A stretch of DNA of 64,000 nucleotides from Phenylobacterium sp. (GTDB taxonomy: Bacteria > Pseudomonadota > Alphaproteobacteria > Caulobacterales > Caulobacteraceae). The stretch is from positions 124,001-188,000 of the forward strand of contig NZ_SSMX01000026.1 of the NCBI RefSeq assembly GCF_004799515.1, given 5' to 3'. The notes beneath the pieces are model-generated. The model ran no database searches, was not told the DNA's origin, and saw nothing but the letters and a program-made list of their open reading frames with translations. A program made the position numbers and the translations under genes. Positions within the stretch are counted from its first letter, which is position 1, and each line of letters starts with the position of its first letter. Of this stretch, positions 26,219 through 34,554 are shown piece by piece.

Positions 26219-28651
26219 ATGATCTGGGCCAGCTACGCACGCTCGCTCTACCGCACGATGAGCCGGCATCGGCTCTACGCGGCGATCAATGTGCTGGGCC
26301 TGGCGCTGGGCGTGGCGGTGTTCGTGGTGCTGATGCTGGTGGTGCGGTTCCAGACCAGCTTCGAGGCCTGGATACCGCACGCGGACCAGATCTACGTGAT
26401 CCGTTCCAAGGACGTCCTCGGGAACTGGTATCCCAATGTGTTCCCCGGGATGCTGGACGAGCTTCGCGGCGACTATCCGCAACTGGTGGCGACCCATGCC
26501 ACCGGCGCCGAAGCCACCGTCCGGCGCGGCGGCGCCGTGACGCCTGCGAATGTGTCGATGGTGGACCCGAGCTTCTTCAAGGTCTTCGACCTGCCGTTGG
26601 CCGCCGGCGACAAGGCCCGGTTGCTGCAATCGCCCGATGACCTGGTGGTCACCCAAAGCACGGCCCGCCAGTATTTCGGCGCCGCCAACCCCATCGGCCA
26701 GCGCCTGACGCTGGATCTCAACAAGAAGCTCCACGATTACCGCGTCGTGGGGGTGATCAAGGACCGTCCGCCGACGACCGAGATGAGCGCCGACTTCCTG
26801 GTTCGCCTGGAGGTCCCGACGCCGGAGGCGGATCCCAACTGGCGCGAGTGGGGCTACAACACCACCACGACCTATCTGCGGTTCGCCACGCCCGCGCAGG
26901 CCAAGGCGCTGAGCGGCGACCTCGACAGCTTCATCGACCGGCACGTGGGGACCTCGACCCACAGGCAGCCGCGCAAGAACATCGCCCTGCGGCTGACGCC
27001 GCTGCTTAAGATGCATCTGATAACACCGCCGGCCGAGGCGATCGTCGCGGCCACCGCCGCGGTGGCGGTCCTGACCCTGCTGCTGGCGGCGGTGAACTAT
27101 GTGAACCTGGCGACCGCGCGCGCCTCGATGCGGGCCAAGGAGGTGGCGCTACGCAAGGTGATGGGCGCGACGCGGCCGGGGCTGATCGCGCAGTTCGTGG
27201 GCGAGTCGGTGGTGGTGGCGCTCTGCGGCGCCCTGATCGGCTTGGCGATCTGCGAGCTGGTCCTGCCGCTGTTCAGCGCGGCCATCGGCGTCACCCTGAA
27301 GCTCGACTACCTCGGCGACCCTTGGCTCGCCGGGTTGATGGCGTTCGTGGTCCTGGTGGTGGGCGTGGGCGCGGGCGCTTACCCGGCCTTCGTGCTGTCC
27401 CGCTTCCAGCCGGCCAGCGTGCTCGCCTCCACGCGCTCGCCCGGTGGCGGGCGGGCGGGCTCGCGGCTGCGCGAGGCCCTGGTGGTCCTGCAGTTCGCCA
27501 TCGCCATCGGCTTCACCATCGGCATGGCGGCGATCGTCAGCCAAGCCGCCTATCTGCATCGCGCCGACCTGGGCTTCCAGCGGCAAGGCCTGATCGAGGT
27601 GGATTCGTTCCCGCACCAGGCGCTGACGCCCGAGCAGCGGGCCAGCCTGCTAACCGCCTGGCGCGCGGAGCCCGGCGTGGTCGCCGCAGCGCAGGCAGAC
27701 GGCAAGCCCGGCGATCCCGGCGACCGCATCACGCACTTCAAGCGCCCGGGCGCGCCGGGCGACGGCCCGATCATCCATTTCGCCTCGATCGGGCCGAGCT
27801 TCCTGCAGACCTTCGGCGCGCGGCTGCTGGCCGGCCGGCTTCCCGATCCCAGCCGCGCCGCCGACTTTTCCGCCTCGTCGCAGGACGTCTTCCTCGTCTC
27901 TCCGCAGGAGGCGGCGAACGCCGTCAACATCGTCCTCAACGCCCAAGCCGTCCAGGCGCTGGGCTTCCGGAGTCCCCGTGACGCTTTGGGTCAGGTTCTG
28001 ACCGCCAACGGCAGGCGGTTCATGGTCATCGGGGTCATCCGCGACATGCGGTTCCACTCGCCCCGCGAGAAAATCGAGCCCCTCATCTATTGGTCGTTCT
28101 CGGGAGCCATCGATTTCGGCGAGGCGGCCGTCCGGTACGCCGGGGTCGATACCGACGACCTGATGGCGCGGATGGCGGTGGACTGGCGTCGGATCGTGCC
28201 CACCGAACCTTTCGAGGCCAAGACCGTCGTGGCCAAGCTCGAGCACTACTACCAGACCGACAACCAGGTCAGCCGCATGCTGACGCTGGCCGCCGTGCTG
28301 GCGGTCGTGATCGGCTGCATCGGGCTATATGGCTTGGCGTCGTTCAACACCGCGCAGAGGGTGCGCGAGATCGGCATCCGCAAGACGCTGGGCGCCACGA
28401 CCGCGCAGATCGTGACCCTGCTGATCGGCCAGTTCCTGCGGCCGGTGGTGCTGGCCAATCTGCTGGCGTGGCCCTTGGCCTTCCTGGCGCTGCGGACCTA
28501 CCTGGCGGGCTTCGACCAGCGGATCGCGCTGTCGCCGGCCTATTTCCTGGCCGCCTCGGCGGCGACGATCCTGGTGGCGGTCGCGACGGTCAGCGGGCAG
28601 GCCCTGCTGGTGGCGCGGGCCACGCCCGCCAAGGCGCTGCGCCATGAGTAG
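26219..28651 (+). CDS. FtsX-type ABC permease, copy 2
   Basis: An 810-residue permease with the same architecture as copy 1: N-terminal TM, periplasmic domain, central FtsX TM bundle (VNLATARASMRAKEVALRKVMGA), second periplasmic domain, and C-terminal bundle (ASFNTAQRVREIGIRKTLGATTAQI). Similarity to copy 1 is high and extends from end to end, which shows a recent gene duplication. The differences are concentrated in the periplasmic parts, e.g. the segment SSQDVFLVSPQEAANAVNIV near residue 560 has an insertion relative to copy 1. It lies 39 bp after copy 1 and 45 bp before copy 3 in the same operon. It could form a heterodimer with copy 1 or 3. Confidence 0.9.
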   Translation: MIWASYARSLYRTMSRHRLYAAINVLGLALGVAVFVVLMLVVRFQTSFEAWIPHADQIYVIRSKDVLGNWYPNVFPGMLDELRGDYPQLVATHATGAEATVRRGGAVTPANVSMVDPSFFKVFDLPLAAGDKARLLQSPDDLVVTQSTARQYFGAANPIGQRLTLDLNKKLHDYRVVGVIKDRPPTTEMSADFLVRLEVPTPEADPNWREWGYNTTTTYLRFATPAQAKALSGDLDSFIDRHVGTSTHRQPRKNIALRLTPLLKMHLITPPAEAIVAATAAVAVLTLLLAAVNYVNLATARASMRAKEVALRKVMGATRPGLIAQFVGESVVVALCGALIGLAICELVLPLFSAAIGVTLKLDYLGDPWLAGLMAFVVLVVGVGAGAYPAFVLSRFQPASVLASTRSPGGGRAGSRLREALVVLQFAIAIGFTIGMAAIVSQAAYLHRADLGFQRQGLIEVDSFPHQALTPEQRASLLTAWRAEPGVVAAAQADGKPGDPGDRITHFKRPGAPGDGPIIHFASIGPSFLQTFGARLLAGRLPDPSRAADFSASSQDVFLVSPQEAANAVNIVLNAQAVQALGFRSPRDALGQVLTANGRRFMVIGVIRDMRFHSPREKIEPLIYWSFSGAIDFGEAAVRYAGVDTDDLMARMAVDWRRIVPTEPFEAKTVVAKLEHYYQTDNQVSRMLTLAAVLAVVIGCIGLYGLASFNTAQRVREIGIRKTLGATTAQIVTLLIGQFLRPVVLANLLAWPLAFLALRTYLAGFDQRIALSPAYFLAASAATILVAVATVSGQALLVARATPAKALRHE

Positions 28652-28696
28652 GATGGCGGCGGCAGATCCCAACCAAAGGAGGCGAGGCGAACGGTA

Positions 28697-31186
28697 ATGT
28701 GGTTGAACTATGCGCGTTCCCTGTACCGCACCCTGAGCCGGCATCGGCTCTACGCGGCGCTCAATGTGCTGGGCCTGGCGCTCGGCATCGCGGTCTGCGC
28801 GGTGCTGCTGCTGGTGGTCCGGTTCGAGACGGGTTTCGACCGTTGGGCGCCGCACCGCGACGCGATCTACCGGGTGAACGAGATCAGCACCTGGCCGGGC
28901 CAGCCGAGGAAGGTCTCGGACAACACCCAGGCGATGCTGCTCGGGCGGCTGCAGGCCGATTTCGCGCAGATCAGGGCCGGCGCCCGGCTGATGGACAATA
29001 CGCTGACGGTCCGCAACGGCGCCCAGCAGGCGCTGGAGCATGTGATGTTCGCCGACCCGTCGATCTGGGATGTTTTCCCCGTCCCGTTCGTCGCCGGCGA
29101 CCGCAGCACCGCGCTTAGCGACACCACCAGCGTGGTGGTGAGCCAGGCGATGGCGCGCAAGTACTTCGGGACCGAGCGGGCGCTGGGGCGGCGGCTGACC
29201 ATCGTCATCGACGGCCAGCCCCGCGACTATCGGGTCAGCGGCGTAATGCGCGACCTGCCCGCCGACAGCAATCTGGTGCTGGAGGTGGTGGTCCGCCTGG
29301 GGCCGGAGGTGACCGCCTCGATCCAGGACTACATGAAGAGTTGGAGCAGCTCGATGATGGAGACCTACGTCCGGCTTGGATCGCCGGCCGACGCGGCGGG
29401 GATCGACGCGGGTTTTCCGGCCTTCGTCGACCGCGAGACCGACATCATGAAGCCCGCCCATGCGCACCTGAACTACCAGCTCATTCCCCTGGCGCAGGTG
29501 CATTTCGTCGACGCCAACCAGACGACGGCGATGAAGCCCGGCGTCGATGGCCTGTTCGTCGCCGCGCTCGGGGTCATGGGCGTGGTCGCCCTGCTGATCG
29601 CCGTGGTCAACTACGTGAGCCTGGCCACCGCGCGGGCCGGCATGCGGGCGCGGGAGGTGGCGATCCGCAAGGTGATGGGGGCCACGCGGCGGATGCTGGT
29701 CGCGCAGTTCATCGGCGAGTCCCTGGCGGTGGCCTTGGCCGCGGGCCTGATCGGGACCGCGCTGCTGGAACTCGCCCTGCCGGGGGTCAGCGCTGTGCTG
29801 GGTGAGCCGATCCGCATCGCCTATTTCGGGCCCGACGGCCTGCTGGCGCCGCTTCTGGGGCTTTGTCTCGCGGTGGGGCTGGCCGCGGGGATCTATCCGG
29901 CCTTCGTGCTCTCCCGGTTCCGCTCGGCCGCGGTGCTGGCCTCGGCGCGGACGCCAGGCGGCGGACGGACGGGGGCGCGGCTGCGCGAGGTTATGGCCGT
30001 GGGCCAGTTCGCCATCGCCATCTGCCTGATGATCTGCACCGCGGTGATCTTTGGCCAGATGCAGTTCCTGCGGAATTCCGACCTGGGCTTCCGGCGCGAT
30101 GGCCTGGTGATCGTCCGCAACCTCGGCGACATGCAGGTGGCGCCGCAGATGCGCGCCCTGCTGGACGCCTTCCGGCGCACGCCCGGCGTGATCCTGGCGA
30201 CCGCCTCGGACCGCCGCCCCGATCCCGACACCAACGAAAGCGGCGACGTGCGGTTGCTGAGCAACCCCCTGGTCCGGCCCAATCTCCTGCGCGAGCGGAT
30301 CGGGACCGACTACGACAAGACCTACGGGCTGAAGCTGCTCGCGGGCCGAATGCTGGACGCCAATCACGGCGGCGACGACCGCGCGGGCGTGGACTACGAC
30401 AAGGTCGCCGACAGTGGAGCTGGGATCAACATGATGGTCAACGCCAGCGGCGCGCGCGAGCTGGGGTTCGCCGACCCGCAGAAGGCGTTAGGCGCGCGGG
30501 TCGAGATCAGCAAGACCGACAAGGGCAACCTCTTGGTGGCGACGGTGGTGGGCGTCGTCGCCGACGTGCGGTTCGTTTCGCCGCGGCTGCCGCCGCCGCC
30601 GCAGCTCTACCTGATGGACAGCCACCTTGGGCCGGTCACCCGGCCCTCCTCTTGGACGGCGGCGATCCGGGTGCGCGACGGCGACCAGGCCGAAGTGCTG
30701 GGGCGGCTGGAGCGGGTGTGGCGCCAGCTCGCGCCGGGCTCACCCTTCCAGGGCGAGACCGTGCAGGTGACCATGAAGCCGTTCTACGACAGTGACGCGC
30801 GGCGCGGGCAGCTGTTCGCGGCCGGCGCGGTGCTGTCGGCGGCGATCGCCTGCCTGGGCCTCTATGGGCTGGCGGCGTTCAACACCAGCCGGCGGCTCAA
30901 GGAGATCGGCATCCGCAAGACCCTGGGGGCTTCGACAAGCGACGTCCTGCGCCTGCTGGTCGGCGAGTTCCTGCGGCCGGTCTTGTGGGCCAACCTGATC
31001 GCCTGGCCGGCGGCCTTCCTCGCCATGCGCTGGTGGCTGGCGGGCTTCGACCAGCGGATCGCGCTCAACCCGGCCTATTTCCTGCTGCCCAGCCTGGCGG
31101 CGCTGCTCGTCGCGGTGCTGACCGTGGCCGAGCAGGCGATCCGCGTCTCCCGCGCCGAGCCCTCGCGGGCGCTGCGGTACGAATAG
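28697..31186 (+). CDS. FtsX-type ABC permease, copy 3
   Basis: An 829-residue permease, the most diverged of the three. The N-terminal TM (RHRLYAALNVLGLALGIAVCAVLLL), the central motif VSLATARAGMRAREVAIRKVMGATRRML and the C-terminal AAFNTSRRLKEIGIRKTLGAST are still clearly homologous to copies 1 and 2, but the periplasmic domains share little beyond the framework (e.g. ISTWPGQPRKVSDNTQ and LGPEVTASIQDYMKSW are unique). This implies an older duplication followed by a second one giving copies 1 and 2. A good ribosome site (AAAGGAGGCG) precedes the start. It ends the export operon. The divergence suggests a heteromeric complex or a change of substrate range. Confidence 0.9.
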   Translation: MWLNYARSLYRTLSRHRLYAALNVLGLALGIAVCAVLLLVVRFETGFDRWAPHRDAIYRVNEISTWPGQPRKVSDNTQAMLLGRLQADFAQIRAGARLMDNTLTVRNGAQQALEHVMFADPSIWDVFPVPFVAGDRSTALSDTTSVVVSQAMARKYFGTERALGRRLTIVIDGQPRDYRVSGVMRDLPADSNLVLEVVVRLGPEVTASIQDYMKSWSSSMMETYVRLGSPADAAGIDAGFPAFVDRETDIMKPAHAHLNYQLIPLAQVHFVDANQTTAMKPGVDGLFVAALGVMGVVALLIAVVNYVSLATARAGMRAREVAIRKVMGATRRMLVAQFIGESLAVALAAGLIGTALLELALPGVSAVLGEPIRIAYFGPDGLLAPLLGLCLAVGLAAGIYPAFVLSRFRSAAVLASARTPGGGRTGARLREVMAVGQFAIAICLMICTAVIFGQMQFLRNSDLGFRRDGLVIVRNLGDMQVAPQMRALLDAFRRTPGVILATASDRRPDPDTNESGDVRLLSNPLVRPNLLRERIGTDYDKTYGLKLLAGRMLDANHGGDDRAGVDYDKVADSGAGINMMVNASGARELGFADPQKALGARVEISKTDKGNLLVATVVGVVADVRFVSPRLPPPPQLYLMDSHLGPVTRPSSWTAAIRVRDGDQAEVLGRLERVWRQLAPGSPFQGETVQVTMKPFYDSDARRGQLFAAGAVLSAAIACLGLYGLAAFNTSRRLKEIGIRKTLGASTSDVLRLLVGEFLRPVLWANLIAWPAAFLAMRWWLAGFDQRIALNPAYFLLPSLAALLVAVLTVAEQAIRVSRAEPSRALRYE

Positions 31187-31264
31187 GAGTCCTTGGGAAA
31201 GGGACGGGCAGGACTGGCGCCGGGCGGGCGCGCCGGGCAAGCTCTCCGCGAAACGGGAGGGCGC

Positions 31265-31294
31265 ATGAGACTCACAGGCCGGGCGGATGGCTGA
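31265..31294 (+). CDS. Possible nine-residue leader peptide
   Basis: An ATG at 31265, preceded by the strong ribosome site GGGAGGGCGC, opens a frame MRLTGRADG and stops with TGA at 31292-31294. The transporter start at 31287 lies inside it, in another frame, with no comparably good ribosome site of its own. This layout is typical of translational coupling from a short upstream frame. It may be chance in GC-rich DNA; only conservation in relatives could settle it. Confidence 0.3.
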   Translation: MRLTGRADG

Positions 31295-32624
31295 GCCGAC
31301 GCCGCGCATCGCCGCCGCCTGGTGGCGGATCATGGACTTCCGGATCGGGGTCGTGCCCCTGCCGGTCGCGGTGGTCGCCGTCGCGGTGATCGCGGCCTTC
31401 GTGGCGCTGGGCGCGCCGCCGTCGGACCTGCCGATGAGCATCGCGGTCCTGGCGGTGGGCGGCTTCGTCTGCGCCGAAGCGGGGCGGCGGATTCCGGGGC
31501 TCAAGAATCTGGGCCTCGCGGCGATCCTGGCGACCTTCCTGCCATCCTACCTGGTCTACGCCCACGTGCTGCCGAAGCCCTTGGTGAAGTCGATCACCGC
31601 CTTCACCGACAACTCGAACTTCCTCTACCTGTTCATCGCCGCGGTGATCGTGGGCTCGATCCTGGGCATGGACCGCCGGGTGCTGATCGCCGGCTTCCTG
31701 AAGATCTTCGCGCCGCTGCTCGCCGGCTCGGTCGTGGCGACGGCGGTGGGCTGCGGCGTGGGGACGGCGCTGGGCCTGGGGCTCAGCCACACCTTCTTCA
31801 AGATCGTGGCGCCGATCATGGCCGGCGGGGTGGGCGAGGGCGCGATCCCGCTCACCGTCGGCTACGCCCAGTTCTCGCACCAGCCGCAGGGCGGCCTGTT
31901 CGCCGAGGTGCTGCCGGCGGTGATGCTGGGCGGGCTGACCGCGATCCTGCTGGCCGGCGGCCTGAACGCACTCGGCAAGCGCTATCCGAAGCTGACCGGC
32001 GAAGGCCGGCTGCAGCCGGGCGAAGAGGCCGACGGGGCGTTCGCCGCCGAGGACGAGGACCATCCGCCGCCCGCCCTGCAGGAGACCGCCCAGGACGCGG
32101 GCGCGGCCATCGTCATGGCGGTGACGCTCTATCTGGTCGGCGCGCTGACCCAGAAGCTGTGGAACTGGCCGGGGCCGGTGGTGATGCTGGTGCTGGCGGT
32201 GGCGATGAAGTTCGGCCGCGTCGCCTCGCCCCGGTTGGAGCGGGGCGCCTTCGCCAACTTCCAGTTCTTCTCGGCCAGCGTCACCTACCCGCTGCTGTTC
32301 GCCATCGGGGTCGCCAAGACCCCGTGGGAGAAGCTGGTGGCGGCCTTCAACGCCCCCACCATCGCCACCATCGTGGCCACGGTGGTCGCCATGGTCGGCA
32401 CGGGGTTCGCCACCGCCCGGCTCGTGGGGCTCTATCCCATCGACACCGCCATCGTCACGGCCTGCCACTCCGGCCAAGGCGGCACGGGGGACGTGGCGAT
32501 CATGACCGCGGCCAACCGGCTGCAGCTGATGCCCTTCGCCCAGATCGCCACGCGGATCGGCGGCGCGATCATGGTGGCCCTGACGCTGATCCTGTTCGCC
32601 CGGATGGGCGGCGCGGGCGGCTAG
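31287..32624 (+). CDS. 2-hydroxycarboxylate transporter (CitS/MaeN family)
   Basis: A 445-residue inner-membrane symporter with about 11 hydrophobic segments. The two reentrant-loop motifs of the 2HCT family are present: GGVGEGAIPLTVGYAQ in the first half and CHSGQGGTGDVAIMTAANR in the second, both carrying the GGxG core. Family members carry citrate, malate or related 2-hydroxycarboxylates with Na+ or H+. The Arg of the second motif region (MPFAQIATRIGGA) that binds substrate carboxylate in the family is seen near the end. The stop is TAG at 32622-32624, in a CTAG shared with the stop of the decayed gene on the other strand. It stands alone after the export operon; no lyase or decarboxylase gene is adjacent. 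Confidence 0.9.
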   Translation: MAEPTPRIAAAWWRIMDFRIGVVPLPVAVVAVAVIAAFVALGAPPSDLPMSIAVLAVGGFVCAEAGRRIPGLKNLGLAAILATFLPSYLVYAHVLPKPLVKSITAFTDNSNFLYLFIAAVIVGSILGMDRRVLIAGFLKIFAPLLAGSVVATAVGCGVGTALGLGLSHTFFKIVAPIMAGGVGEGAIPLTVGYAQFSHQPQGGLFAEVLPAVMLGGLTAILLAGGLNALGKRYPKLTGEGRLQPGEEADGAFAAEDEDHPPPALQETAQDAGAAIVMAVTLYLVGALTQKLWNWPGPVVMLVLAVAMKFGRVASPRLERGAFANFQFFSASVTYPLLFAIGVAKTPWEKLVAAFNAPTIATIVATVVAMVGTGFATARLVGLYPIDTAIVTACHSGQGGTGDVAIMTAANRLQLMPFAQIATRIGGAIMVALTLILFARMGGAGG

Positions 32625-32832
32625 ATCATCAGCTTGCCGGTGAGCTTGGCGTAGGCGGTGGCCATGAAGGCCGAGGCCTCCTCATGGCGCACCTGGATGA
32701 AGCGCACGCCGTCCTGGCGTTTGCGGAACGCCTCGATGACCCGTTGACCCCGTCGCCCGGGATGCCGAAGACGGTGTCGACGTCCTACTTGGTGAGCGTG
32801 TCGACGAAGACGTCCGAGGCGGTCTGCGGTAT
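32621..32832 (-). pseudogene. Decayed N-terminal fragment of a TPP-dependent pyruvate oxidase-like gene
   Basis: Read on the minus strand, this segment gives pieces of the N-terminus of the PoxB/pyruvate oxidase-like TPP enzymes: TASDVFVDTL, DTVFGIPGDGVNG and then, in another frame, RFIQVRHEEASAFM followed by AYAKLTGKL. The damage is multiple. The expected start codon reads ATA (32830-32832), a TAG stop interrupts at 32785-32787 where homologs have Trp, one base is missing near 32740, and the sequence breaks off after about 70 codons at a TAG (32621-32623). The rest of the gene (some 500 codons) is absent. It is a relic of a lost gene and cannot make a functional enzyme. An intact distant relative, the acetolactate synthase gene, lies at 47429. 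Confidence 0.75.
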
Positions 32833-33165
32833 GGCGGGGCTCCGAGCTTGGGGATCGCTCGCAGAACGGGCCGCCAGCAGCGCTGTCCCAGGCCGCCGCC
32901 TTTGCGCCGCGTCAATCCGGCGGCCGGAAAGCTTGGGACGGCCCGCACGTCGTAGCGGGCGCTTGCAGCCTTGGCGCGAGGCCAGGGCGATCGGATAGGT
33001 TCGAACATTCAAATGACGGTATTCTGTCATGAATTTGTTCGATGAATCGCTGTTCGAGCCAGGAATTTACAACGTCCGGACAGACTTTCACGCCAGCCTT
33101 CGATACTGCTACCTAAGCCTCGGGCGGACGGCTAAGATTCCCGCCTGGGCGTTGCTGGAGCGGCG
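32833..33165. other. Non-coding region upstream of the multihaem cytochrome operon
   Basis: About 330 bases. The left part (to about 32990) is GC-rich and may be further remains of the decayed region. From about 33000 to 33110 the DNA is markedly AT-richer than its surroundings and carries the dyad at 33013-33030, so this is the probable promoter region of the cytochrome operon. A frame beginning MNLFDESLFEPG at 33029 crosses it but runs into the cytochrome gene out of frame and looks fortuitous. Confidence 0.4.
33013..33030. promoter_or_regulatory. Dyad upstream of the cytochrome operon
   Basis: ATGAC (33013-33017) and GTCAT (33026-33030) are exact reverse complements with 8-bp spacing. The flanks extend the symmetry imperfectly (TTCAA before, GAATTT after), giving an element of about 30 bp. 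It lies some 135 bp before the cytochrome start at 33166. The spacing does not match the CRP (TGTGA-N6-TCACA) or FNR (TTGAT-N4-ATCAA) consensus. A dimeric regulator site is likely; its owner is unknown. Confidence 0.35.
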
Positions 33166-34554
33166 ATGGGGCGGGGACGCGCAATCGGACAGATCGGTCG
33201 GCTTGCCGCCATGCTGGCGCTGGCGTGGGCGGCGGCGGTTGCGCCGGCCGCACGCGCGCAGTCCGAGCCGGTGGCGGCGGGCCGCCCGGGCGTGCACGAG
33301 GGCGTCGCGTCCTGCGGCGGGTCGAGCTGCCACAGCCGTCCCGCGCCCAGCGGGCTCACCGTGCGCCAGAACGAGCTGATCACCTGGCAGGACCCGCACA
33401 CCGAGGCCGGGGCCCACAGCCGCGCCTGGAAGGTGCTGACCGCCCCGCGTGGCGAGGCGATCGCCCAGAAGCTGGGGATCGGCCCGGCCGAGCGGGCGCC
33501 GGCCTGCCTGGCCTGTCACGCCGACCCGGCGCTGGCGGCGGCGCGCGGGGCGCGCTTCCAGATCTCCGACGGCGTCGGCTGCGAGGCCTGTCACGGCGGG
33601 TCCGGCGGCTGGATCGCCAGCCACTATGCGCTGGACGCCACCCACGCGGCCAACATCGCCCACGGCATGGTCGCCCTGGACGAACCCAAGGTCCGCGCCG
33701 CCCGCTGCCTGGACTGCCACTTCGGCGGGTCGGCCCCCAACCAGTTCGTGAACCACCAGCTGATGGCCGCCGGCCACCCGCAGCTTTCCTTCGAGCTCGA
33801 CCTCTTCACCACCCTGCAGAAGCACTACGACATCGACGCCGACTATGTGGCGCGCCACAAGGCGGTCCCCGGCGCCGTGAAGACCTGGGCGGTGGGCCAG
33901 GCCATGGCGCTGGAGCGGATGCTGACGCTCTACGGGCCGCGCACGCCCGGCGGCGCCTTCCCTGAGTTCGCCTTCTTCGACTGCCAGAGCTGCCACCGCA
34001 CCATGGCGTCCAGCGATCCCAAATGGCGGCCGGTCTCGGAGGCCAATCCGGCCCGGCCGATCCCGGTGGGCCAGCCACCCTTCAACGACGAGAACATGAT
34101 CATGCTGTCGGCGGCGGCCAAGGTCGCCGCGCCGGGGCTGTTCCAGCGCTTCGAGACCGACAGCCGCGCGTTCCACGTCGCACTCGCCGAGGACCGCGGC
34201 CAGGCGGTCGCCAAGGCCCAGGCGCTGGCGGCGACCTCGCGGGCCATGGCTGACGCCTTCGCCCAGCACGCCTTCAGCCGCGCCGAGACGCTGGCGATCT
34301 TCGAGGCGCTGCTCTCCAGCGAGACGGCGAAGCGCTACACCGACTTTTCCGGCGCCGCCCAGGCGGTGATGGCCGCCGACACCCTGCTGAACGCCATGAC
34401 CGCAGAGGGCGCCATCGACCGGGCGGCGGCGGCGCGGGTGCGGCCCGATCTCGACCGGGCCTATCAGGCGGTGCGCGATCCCAACGCCTTCCGCCCGGCC
34501 GAGGCGCGGGCGGCGTTGCAACAGGTGGCCGACAAGGTGAGGGCTCTGAAATGA
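33166..34554 (+). CDS. Secreted multihaem cytochrome c (c554-like)
   Basis: A 462-residue protein with a signal peptide ending near AARAQ (residue about 32). It has four standard haem c motifs (CLACH, CEACH, CLDCH, CQSCH) and one wider CGGSSCH (CX4CH) close to the mature N-terminus, so four or five haems. The segment VASCGGSSCHS followed by NELITWQDPHTEAGAHSRAW is characteristic of cytochrome c554-like multihaem proteins. The last 150 residues lack haem motifs and are helical. It would act in the periplasm as an electron carrier or as an oxidoreductase. It is first in a four-gene operon; GGAG precedes the start by seven bases, and its stop overlaps the next start as ATGA. Confidence 0.88.
   Translation: MGRGRAIGQIGRLAAMLALAWAAAVAPAARAQSEPVAAGRPGVHEGVASCGGSSCHSRPAPSGLTVRQNELITWQDPHTEAGAHSRAWKVLTAPRGEAIAQKLGIGPAERAPACLACHADPALAAARGARFQISDGVGCEACHGGSGGWIASHYALDATHAANIAHGMVALDEPKVRAARCLDCHFGGSAPNQFVNHQLMAAGHPQLSFELDLFTTLQKHYDIDADYVARHKAVPGAVKTWAVGQAMALERMLTLYGPRTPGGAFPEFAFFDCQSCHRTMASSDPKWRPVSEANPARPIPVGQPPFNDENMIMLSAAAKVAAPGLFQRFETDSRAFHVALAEDRGQAVAKAQALAATSRAMADAFAQHAFSRAETLAIFEALLSSETAKRYTDFSGAAQAVMAADTLLNAMTAEGAIDRAAAARVRPDLDRAYQAVRDPNAFRPAEARAALQQVADKVRALK

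Noticed and set aside
23381..27016. Minus-strand open frame of 1211 codons
   Set aside because: It lies antisense to the ATPase and permease genes, is rich in Gly, His, Gln, Arg and Asp without any domain, and reflects the absence of stops in GC-rich DNA.
33029..33379. Plus-strand frame starting MNLFDESLFEPG
   Set aside because: It runs into the cytochrome gene in a different frame, turns Arg/Pro-rich, and has no ribosome site; the AT-rich start is better read as a promoter region.
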